A DNA stretch of 64,000 nucleotides, from contig NC_003284.9 in NCBI RefSeq assembly GCF_000002985.6, positions 620,001 through 684,000 of the forward strand, read 5' to 3'. A program made the position numbers and the translations under genes. Origin of the DNA: Caenorhabditis elegans. Lineage: Eukaryota; Nematoda; Chromadorea; Rhabditida; Rhabditidae. The notes beneath the pieces were generated by a model, which saw only the letters and a program-made list of their open reading frames with translations, was not told the origin of the DNA and did not search any database. Shown here in pieces: positions 47,771 to 57,586 of this stretch (positions are counted from its first letter, which is position 1; each line of letters opens with the position of its first letter).

Positions 47771-49756
47771 GGTAGATAAAATCATTTTATAAAAAGTATT
47801 GTAAAAATTTGAAACACTACATACACCACAAAAAACCATGTGGAATATGCATTCCAAACAACCTAATACATATTTTCAAGAATTCGAAGAAATTTATAGT
47901 CAAAATTCGGCGGTGACATACACGCATGACTCTGTTTATTCAGTTTTAGGAGCTGAGAAGCATATGAAGAAGGTTGGGCAAAAACGAAATAAAAATGGAA
48001 AGATACTGCTGAAAATATATAGATGCACACACACACACACAAATGTCTGGACTTGACGTGTCTTTCTGCCTCCGTTTGCTTCATAATTTTTCCAACAAGC
48101 ACAATTAAAATTAATTGGGTTTTGGGAGTGAAGACGAAAACGGATATGGTAAACAGCCTAAATAGTCATTCGAATTAATGAACTTTGAGGTTATTATCTT
48201 TAATTGGAAAGGGTAGGTTTTGACTCAATAAAACTTTTTTAGGATTACCTGATGACTATTCTAGATGGCCGCATTTGAAATTAAATGAGCTCTAAATTGA
48301 GAATCAATATCGAAATTGGTCAGTTCCAGAGACCATATTGTTCAGTGCAGGGATATCCAATCTTGGTTTGGTCAGTGATAGTAGTCATTTGGTCAGTGCT
48401 GATAGCAATTTGGCCTGTCGATCAGTTAAGTATCTAATTTGGTGAGTCTGATTGGTTAGCTTAATTATATTTTTCGGTCAGTGACGGTAACAAGTTCAGC
48501 AGATGAAAACTGTTGTCAGTACAATTAAAGACTAGACATAGGAAGAACGTTCAAATAAAAATTATTTCAGAGATAGAAAAACTTTTTTCAAAATGATAAG
48601 TGAGTTCCAAACATTTTTCCCTTAGGCCATGATGAATTATTTATAAACTTAGCCCAATTTCAATACGAAATTTGAGTGCAAAAAGTAAAATAAAAAATTC
48701 ATTTCTTGGAATGGTTTTCCGGACAACATAAAATGCCTGAAGGTTCCGCAGAAAATAAGCAGAATAACTCGCTTTTTCAGAAAAAAAGGGCGGATTGGCG
48801 TGTGAAGGTTTGAACCTAGAATGACTTCCTTGTTGTAGGCTCAAATTGGCGTCGATTTGTTATTCGTGGGATGCACTATTTGGTCATTGGTGTCCCGTGC
48901 TCATCACTCGATTTTGTGAAAGAGAGAAAGATAAAGGGCAATGCTTAAAATATTATCAAATTAATTCCATAGATTTTGGAATTTTTATTATATTTTCCAG
49001 TTTGCAAAAGTTTAAAATTTTGTTATGATAATACGAGATATGAAAAAAAATGAAATACAATTTTTGAGTGGTTTAATCTTGATAATTGGTCAGTTTAGCA
49101 CCATATCTTACTTGGGTAGAAGCACTGACCAAAATGATCACCTGCACTGACCAAAATGATCACCTGCACTGACAAAATTTAACTACGGCGCGGATCAAAA
49201 TTGTTGTATGTACAGATCAAACTTGCCACGTGCACAAGTTGAAACCTAGTAATAATCTCAAACAATTTCCAACTTGTATTGCAACAATAATATAATTTTA
49301 AGAACTATTATTTCAAGTCTTAAGTTATGTGTTTCATGACATCTACACAAGAAAAAAAAAAAAAAACTAGGGAAAAGCTTTGAGAGGTTGCACAAAACTC
49401 AATTGAGCACCTGAATTCGATGATCATCCCTCCCTCTATCCACTCCCATCGGTTGCCGAAAAAACAATTGGTGGTGAGTTTCCACTCGGTTAAACACGTA
49501 CTTGAGTCTTCGGACAGGAGCACGCACATTCTTTTTTTTCTATTCAACATGCAATTCAATTCCATTTACGTTAACCTCCATTTTCCCATTTTCTTCGTGG
49601 GATAAAGCATGTGGCTTTTAAAAGAAAACCGCTTGCCGCCCAAAAATAATGGTGGATAAAAAAGAAATGTATAAGAAGGAAATAGAAAAAAAAGATTTAT
49701 TGTTGTTTTTATGCAAAAGTAACAAAAAATGTAGAAAAAACAAGCAACTTAAGTTG

Positions 49757-50580
49757 TCACTCGGACCCTGATGATGTTTTCGAGTCGGTGGAGCATCCCG
49801 AATAACGTTTTTGGCGGTGTGTTTCTAGACCATTCAACACACGTAGTTTTTTCAAAACCTTTGAAATCAACATTTTTCTGAAAAAAAAAGTTGATATTTT
49901 TTAATTTTAATATTTTTTATTTTTGAAGAGCTGTTTATGGTGGAAATGGGAATTCAACACGATGCTATACATTGCAAAATAAAAAACGGTGATAAAAACT
50001 GTTTGTATAGTCATTTAATTTTCAAGTGAAAACAAAATTGATTATTTTTGGAACCCGAGCAAAAAGGAACTCACTCCTTTTCTGTGAATTTTTCTGGAAT
50101 TCCAGGATTGTTTTTTACTCGGAGCACTTCTATATTGGGACAATTTTTCTGAATGTTTGCAAGAAGCACTCCTAGGTTTCGAATCTGAAAAAAGAAAATG
50201 GAAACAGTTTTTCAATTATTGAACTCACCTTATTATTTCTGACTGAAAGTTCTTTAAGATTGGCGAACTTTGGCATATTGAAAGAATTTTCAGTAAGAAC
50301 ATTGTTGTCCAATGTGAGTTTTTCTATACGAGTACGGTTTTTGAGAACTGTGCTTGGAATACTACTGAAAATAGGCATTTCCGATTGTGAGTGCTGATAA
50401 TTATTTTGGTCAGTGCTAATGGCTAACTTGGTCAGTGCTTAGATTTTAGGTAGTTAGAACAAAACAATATATATATATATAGGTATACTTGATTTGTAAC
50501 AATTAGACAAATTATATAAAATACACTTACGTCAAACAAAGTCCTGAAAGTACAACATGTGAGTTTATTTCATTCTTCAT
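49757..50580 (-). CDS. Short leucine-rich repeat protein
   Basis: Four exons in phase: 50580-50531, 50364-50229, 50184-50075 and 49877-49757; 138 residues. It has three to four LRRs: RIEKLTLDNNVLTE, NLKELSVRNNKIRNLGVLL and NIEVLRVKNNPGI. They end in an LRR-cap-like segment (KVLKKLRVLNGLE) with a Ser-rich tail. There is no signal peptide, so it is probably cytosolic or nuclear, in the SDS22/LRRC style. The cap and short length recall LRMDA-type proteins, but that is a guess. The ATG at 50580 is chosen because no upstream ATG follows the acceptor at 50637, although the frame stays open to that acceptor. AATAAA (minus) lies at 49701-49696. Confidence 0.75.
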
Positions 50581-53042
50581 AGAAATTGGAGAATTTTGGT
50601 AAATTTGATGGGCAACACAGGCGTGTACAGGCTGAAAATACTAACAGTTTTTTACTTGTTAACAAAGTTTATAACACAACCATTTTCGAAATCAAGACGG
50701 GAACGATTGAGCACAGACACACACACCACGCAGCAGCTGTCAAAAAAGAGAAAGTGAGGGGAGGGATGAGGGTAAAAATTCCTTATCAAGGTCAGCCTCA
50801 TGCTCAACTACATCAAAAATGTTGAATGTCAGGGTTCTTTCGTACCGGTCACTCGATAAGTTTTCTTATCAGAGAGTTGCATTAGTGGTAGTGGTGACCA
50901 AAAAGAATTTGAATTTAATTTTGAGAATAGTTATCGGAGAGGAAAAACAGAAGAACCTTAAAAAATCAAATCACAGGTTCAAATGAGGGGTGGGCGGCAA
51001 TGGTTTTTTTTTCGACAAATCCGCAAATCGGCAAATTGTCGGAATTGAAATTTCCGGCAAATTGGCAAGTTTCCGGAACTTGAAATTTCCTGCAAATCGG
51101 CAAAAACCGCAATTGTCGATTTGGCGAATTTGCATGAAATTTTCAACAAATCGTGGTTGTGTACTTTTTTTTTGGAAATTTCAGAACTTCAATTTTAATC
51201 GTCAAAGTTGTACGCATGCTATGAATGCTCCTACATCAATTTTGAAAACTAAGCGAATTGTAATAAAATATTGAAGAAAACGGGAACAAATTTGAAAAAA
51301 AAACACAGTTTTGAGTGTTTCAAAACAACCTCTTGGCAAAGTTTTCCGGCAAATGGGCAAATCGGCAATTTGCCGATTTGCCGAATCTGTCGACAAAAAA
51401 CTGCTGAACGGCGATTACCGCCCACTCCTGGTTCAAATTACAATTGCAGAGAAATTTCAGGTCCTGAACTAACTGAAATAAAAACAAGTATAGTTTCAAA
51501 GGGTTTCTGTGAATTTTTTTCAGATTTTTTAGAAATAAATTATATATTGTAGTACTTCTTTTGAAAAAAATATTTTAATTTTACAATCAGTATAAAACAT
51601 TGAATAAATTATGTTACAAATTACTGTCAATTAAAAGTGGAACTTTTGAGTAGATCACCTATATCTGCTTTTATAAAACTTACACTTCAAAAAACTAATT
51701 TAAAACGTGTAACACGAAATGAAAAAGAGGTGACCATATATGTATATACATTCTACCAAAACCAGATTCTTATCATTTCTTCTTCCAAAGCAAAATGGAC
51801 AGATTTCTCATAAATTTTCACTGTTCATTTTCAATGTTCTGTTGGTTTTCCAATGTTATGTTTCTCTTGTCATCTTCTTTTTCGAATAAATAATTTGTGA
51901 TTTATTTTCAAATCCGATTTTTGGACTAATGTAATAAATTTGGAACGAAATTAATTACCTCTGATAAACATCTTTTGAGCGAAGTTTGAGTAAACACTTT
52001 TTGATATAAAAAAACGTTCACTTTGTAAATAAAATAACTTTGAATTGACCAGATACTGGAAAAGAATCTCTTAATTTTATTTACCAGTAAAGAAAAAATT
52101 CTATTCAGATCAAAGCTGATTCAAAATCAACCAACAGGAAATTTTTTTTTAGATAGGTATGCTTTTTACAAAAAATTTACAAAAAAACCATGTGAAAATG
52201 CGAACAAACCCCAGAAATAGTAGAAACAAAAAAATTAAGTTTCAGGTGGAGAAGCCCCAGTGGGAGTTTGTTGAGTAATATCATTTTGATTATCGAAATA
52301 AACCGAATATCTTGTGGTCTTAGAATTTGACTCAAACAAAAAAGTTGAAACTAATTTGACAGTTTTTACCGTGTTATTTTATCACACAGAAATGGCTTTT
52401 CACTATTTTTTCTGGCGCTATTCTACTTTTAAAACTAAATTCTGTAATCAATCTTGTCTTCAAAAGTATTTTCCTTTTTTTCCACTTTTTCTATCCGATC
52501 GGTAAAATCCCGCCTTGTTGTTTTTTTTGCGTTGAATGAAGAGATATTTCTCCCTAAATTTGATAAGAAACATTACTTACAATTGGATTGAAGGGGGAAT
52601 GCAGTTCTTTTCTTTACTCTCTCAATTATTTTTCTTTTTGTTTCCTTCTTAATGAATCACTTTTTCCTTTTTGTTCACTTTTTCAAATTCTCAATTTTTG
52701 ATGCGAAATTTAAATTACCTATGTATCAACTTTTCACAGTTCTCCGGGTTTTTTTTAGCAAATTTAAATTTCTAGTCAAAATTTTTTCTCAGAGAATTTG
52801 AACTCTCCGTCAAAAATTTTTCTGAGAGAATTTGAATTTCTCTCCAATGACCTAATATGGTGGGGCCGTAGAATTTTACTTCAATAACGGCAACTTTTTT
52901 TGTACTTTATGTTACAACTCTTTTTTTTCTTGAGAAAATTCACTGGCATCGTGCAGATTTTTTTAAACAAAATATTCTTTCTCACTACTTCATCCCTGAA
53001 AATAATTTGATTTATCCTAATTTTTTAGACCTGATCCTTAAA
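50581..53042. other. Intergenic region with a repeat copy and orphan exon-like blocks
   Basis: It contains CGGCAA-family copy 3 (50982-51432) and AT-rich sequence. Two minus-strand stretches look coding: 52553-52436 (opens after TTTAG and encodes TDRIEKVEKKENTFEDKID) and a terminal block ending in TAA at 52237-52235. They are listed as a finding, because I could not join them into a gene. Confidence 0.45.
50982..51432 (+). repeat. CGGCAA-rich dispersed repeat, copy 3
   Basis: Same architecture and orientation as 15803-16178: CGGCAAAT words at both ends and the CTACATCAATTTTGAAAA core. It differs by many substitutions and indels, so the copies are old. Confidence 0.75.
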
Positions 53043-56000
53043 ATGAAGTATCGCATTTGGATACTGTTGATTTTTATCCCAATAGTAGTATTATGCGATG
53101 ATTGCACAAGTGATGAAGATGTGATTGCTGATCTCTTAGGAAGAAATTCACATTCTTCTGGTAACTTATTGTGAAAAAGTGGTGTTGAAAAAAAATAATT
53201 TTCAGGTGAAATTGTGATAAAGTCGAACTATAAGATTGCCAAATGGTTGTACAATTCAGTAGCGCACGAGTTGAGCACAGAAGGTTTTTTTGAAATGAGT
53301 TGGACTGTGAGTTAAATTTATTTCCAAGAAGTGATTTTGGACTATTTTGAATATAAATATGTTGGGTAATTCTGTATTATATCCCCGCAATGAAGACAAG
53401 TGACAATTTTATTAAAAACATAACAAAAAAACGTTCACTCTAAAAAAGTTTTAAAAAAAAGCTTTACTTTCATCAAACATATATAACATGACTGAACAAG
53501 TTTTAAATTTCCTGATTAATTTTTGTTATTTCTTCATTTTTCAATGAATTATACAATTTTAAGCATCTTTATTCATATTTTCAAAAAATATTCCAGTATA
53601 GAAAATTTGATAATTCGAAAAGCTCCTGCCAAAAAAAACTTTTGAAAAACTGGAAAATCTTTTTAAAAATAAGAAAAATGCTGTAAGTTTAACAGTTGTA
53701 TCCGGTTATTTTGGCTTATTTTTCATAACTTAAAAAATCTCTACTTTTCAGATTTTTTGAAATTTTAGATCTCTATCCAGGAATGTTTATATTATTGCCA
53801 CTATTTATGTTAAAATTTACAAAAACTTACATTATAAAATGTGTAAATTACTTTGTAACTTACAAATTTTTTTTTGAATAAAACATTTTCTGTGCTTTCA
53901 GGAAATGAGAATAAAGAAGTAAACTTTATAATTGAAACTTTTTTTTTAAATTTGAGTTATACAGTGCCGGCCATAATTCTATCCAATTTTCGATTTTTGA
54001 TAAATTTAAAAATTTCAAACGAGCACAACTTAAAAACTGGACATGCAATCAAAAAAAGTTCAACTAAAGAAATATTGTCAATAACTACGTCTACTTGTAT
54101 TTAGTTGTTTAAGTTGTTTACCAGTGTCATGACAAGAAATACAGCGACCGACATCTCGTGAGCCCGTTTTTGACAACTTTTACTGATTCGGCCGTATCTC
54201 GAAAACTAATTTTTTTTCTGGAAATGTTTTTGAAGTAAAATAATCTTCATTCTACTTGCGATCATTTGTGCCTACTCACTTTGTTCTGAAAAATTCAGCA
54301 AAAAAGTTATGGAAGTGCAAACTAGTCCCTCACTTGGCACTGCTCATGCGTGTTTGTTGTCGTACACATTTTATTCAAGTTTAATCTCTCATAACTTTTT
54401 TGCTGAATTTTTCAGAACAACGTGAGAAGACACACATGATTTCAAGTAGTATAAAGATGATTTTACTTTAAAAACACTTCCAGAAAAAAATTAGTTTTCG
54501 AGATACGGGCAAATCAGTAAAAGTTGTCAAAAACGGGCTCACGAGATGTCGGCCGCTGTATTTCTTGTCATGACACTGGCAAACAATTTAAACAACTGAA
54601 TACAAGTAGACGTAATTATGGACAATATTTCTTTAGTTGAAATTTTTTTGATAGCATGCTCAGTTTTTAAGTTGTGCTCGTTCGAAAAATTTGTAAATTT
54701 ATCAAAAATCGACAATTGGATAGAATTATGGCCGGCACTGTATGAAGAATATATTCAAAGTGGCGTTACTTTTTATATTTTATTTTTTAATAAAAAATTT
54801 TCAGAATACCACTTTGGATTTTACCAATCTCAACGCCTGCCACAAAACTGTCCGGATCAGTAAGCAAATTCTTGTTTCAAATATTTGATTTTTTTTTCCA
54901 GAAAGTTTACTCCACATTTTTTGGTTGCCCCATGTATATTTTCCTTTCTCGTATAATCTCGAAGAAAGTCGTAATTTATACAACATAGAAATCCATGAAA
55001 GTGGTAACATTACTTTGTCAAAAAGGTATTTTGAATTAGATTTTTTTTTCTTCAAACGTCATAGTAATCTATTTCAGATTAAAGCAAAGTATCCCTTGTA
55101 AGGAACAATCTGATAGCCATCCATTCAGCAATAACACGTGTACATTGAGCTGGAAGTACACAAATCTGGATAATTATCAGAAAATCGTCATTGAACCTTC
55201 AAACTTGATGGATTCAGTTGAAAGAGAGCATAGTCGGCAGTTCATACTCAAAGACGTTACTTTTGAATCATCAGGAGATGATGAACAACGATTGCATTAT
55301 ACTATCACACAGACACCACAATATCTTCTATTACATTTTTTCTTCCCGGCATTGTTGTTTTTAATTCCGCCGTAAGTTTGAGGCGTTATACATTGCTTAG
55401 GCTTGAGCCAACTAGATATTCCATTGAAAGTGCTTTTGCACACATTAAAAAAAATATTTTTGAAAAATCTTTCCAGGAATTAGGCCATTTCATATTTGGT
55501 TCCTAGACCAAAGGCAAAATAGTTGACAGTCAATAATTTGAAATTTTCCCCACGTGATGTACACATCCAGGTTTCAAAAGATTATCAATAGAGCCTCTTT
55601 CCTTGGAAACTTTAAAGGAAAGGAGTAAAGACGTCCGTGCTTGCAAGGTTCTCATTAAAAAAAAAAGTCCTAATGTCAAACATATTCACGAATCGGAATA
55701 ACAAAACGAAATTTAAAATACTATTTGCTCATTCGTTTTCAATGCTCAAACGTGTTTTCAAAATTAAACACATTAACCCCAGACTGAGCCTATACCCAAG
55801 GCTATGCCTTAGCTTAAGTTGGTATATGTTAGCGCAAAAACAATCTCTCAAAAAGTCAATGTCAATTTCAATGTATCACCCCTAAATGTTTAATTTTCAG
55901 TTGGTTATCCCTCCTACTTGGACCAATGGCAATTACCCGGTGTATCATCTTGATGACGTCACTAATTCTATTGTCCAACCACTATGATCGAAATGTGACT

Positions 56001-56428
56001 GTATTTCCAATTGATGCAAGTTTAAATGCAATTTCCATCTGGCAACTGTTCACTTATATCTACGTCATCGGAATCGTGATAGAACTAATTATCATAACAC
56101 TTTTCGCAAGCATGGGACGATCAAAAACGTGTTGTTTCGCAAAACGGAGGTCTGCGAAATATGAAATGGAGCCACTTTATGAAGAAATGAATGACTTGAG
56201 ACAAAGAAAAACAAGGTTATCCTAACTTAAAATAAAGTAAAACTGATCAATTTCAACTTCAGAAAAACCAGAAACTGTTGCCGTAAAGCTGCATTATTTG
56301 TGGATATTGCTAGCTTCATCTTTTTTGGACTGATCTTGGTTCTATTCTGTTACGGATTTTATACACAACGTGACTCTGCCGTAAAAATGATCCATGAGTT
56401 TGATATGGAATCTTTAAATATTTTCTAA
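53043..56428 (+). CDS. Divergent Cys-loop ligand-gated ion channel subunit
   Basis: Seven exons in phase: 53043-53160, 53206-53306, 54805-54859, 54902-55025, 55078-55371, 55901-56215 and 56263-56428; 390 residues. A signal peptide (MKYRIWILLIFIPIVVLC) precedes the ligand-binding domain: FFEMSWT..TLDFTNLNAC, then SLLHIFWLPHVYF (family W.P...). The Cys-loop has the exact 13-residue spacing, C-KEQSDSHPFSNNT-C. TM1 follows at TPQYLLLHFFFPALLFLIPP, TM2 at GPMAITRCIILMTSLILL, TM3 at WQLFTYIYVIGIVIELIII, and TM4 at FVDIASFIFFGLILVLFC near the C-terminus. The M3-M4 loop is short, Cys- and Lys/Arg-rich. A TTTTTTAG just upstream of the ATG suggests trans-splicing. The 1.5 kb second intron holds a fold-back transposon. 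It is an orphan lgc-type subunit; ligand and ion are unknown. AATAAA is at 56466. Confidence 0.82.
53962..54740. mobile_element. Tc1/mariner-type fold-back MITE (779 bp)
   Basis: The ends are CAGTGCCGGCC / GGCCGGCACTG, flanked by TA on both sides (53960-53961 and 54741-54742), as for Tc1/mariner insertions. The first bases resemble Tc1 ends (CAGTGCTGGCC). The arms extend about 350 bp as imperfect inverted copies, meeting around a central stretch near 54330-54390. There is no transposase. It lies in intron 2 of the channel gene, and its flanking exons join in phase across it. Confidence 0.9.
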
Positions 56429-57586
56429 TGTTTTATAAAATCATAAATTGAGCTTAACTTTTGGAAATAAACGGTTCAATTATTTTCTCATTTTTCTTCA
56501 AGTTTTTCAGCGTCTCCTTCTTCCGGTGTTTGTCCGTAGTCAAATCTGCCTTTCGTAGCTTTCATTCCATGACAATAGAAATATGTTCCAAAAATGCTGA
56601 AATTAATTTAATTGTTCTATTAATTAAATGTAACACTCCTTAACTTCGTTCTACCGTATTTTTCCTATTTTTTTGCTTTCATATAGTTTGATGGCCAAAA
56701 TGTCAGCTCAATTTAAAAAGAAAGTGTTTTGTCATAATAGAATTATGCAAATTTTTATTTTGAAAATCAGTTCCAATTGAAGTTTGGTAATACAATTTTC
56801 AAGCTAGCTACATTATAGAAAATTTGTTTCAAATTATTCAATGGAAAGATCAAACAAACAAATCAAAACCACATGGTAATTTGAGTTTGGCAGTTTGATC
56901 CTGTTCAGATAAATTTTCAATTTCTAACTGGAATACATGTTTTATCGGATAATAATTTTTTGAAACAAAAAAAAAACTTCCGAGTTTGTCAAAAACAGGA
57001 TTCCCTGTTATTATTTCAATAGAAATGAACTAGCGTGATTTGCGTGTCAACATCCGGTATTACATCTCTTTGCGGAACAAAAGATGATGAATGGAGGTGT
57101 GATTAAAATGAAATTATCACCACATGAAAGTGAACATTCTTAGAGGGAGAGATGCCCTTTAGTTGATCAGGGATTTTCGAAATGTTTTGTTAAAACAAAG
57201 ACATAAAGCGCTCAGTTTTCAAAATTTGTTTACTGCTGTTGTTACCAATCTTCAATTCAAAGAGTATTTGAAATGTTTAAAAAACCACACAAATACCGAA
57301 TTTTTCAGTAGAAGAACATTATTCAAGAACTGCATTTCAAAATTTTTCAAAGTTTCCGAGTAGTCTAATTTTTTGAGCGTTGACTGAGTAGAACTTTTTG
57401 AGTACGCATCTTGGTTTTCTTACAAGGGAGCAAATAGCAAAAACTTGACTACCTTCCTTGTATAAAATTTGTGCAATATTTGGCTATTAGGACCCATAGA
57501 GATGTAGGTAACTTTTGTAATATAAATTTCTGATAATAAAAAAATTGTGGCAGGCTGCCTACTTCTTGAGGAAATTTTAAAAAAAC
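56429..57586. other. Convergent 3' flanks
   Basis: The 3' flank of the channel gene (AATAAA at 56466-56471) faces the 3' end of the PLB-like gene. It is AT-rich; open frames here are short and unsupported. Confidence 0.55.

Larger units (their letters stand above)
46202..49756. other. Repeat-rich intergenic region
   Basis: No exon chain was found. It contains a short perfect hairpin (46806-46938), a TIR element (47351-47770), a short CA run near 48028-48040 and two clusters of the TTGGTCAGTG motif (48318-48490 and 49082-49170). Open frames near 49320-49605 lie on both strands with no splice support. Confidence 0.5.

Noticed and set aside
49320..49605. Overlapping 81- and 61-codon frames on opposite strands
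   Set aside because: No splice sites, no start context and no recognisable motif; mutually exclusive.
53593..53690. Exon-like block in the channel gene's second intron (opens after TTCCAG, ends before GTAAGT)
   Set aside because: Including it breaks the frame of the next exon, while joining 53306 to 54805 directly gives the expected receptor sequence.
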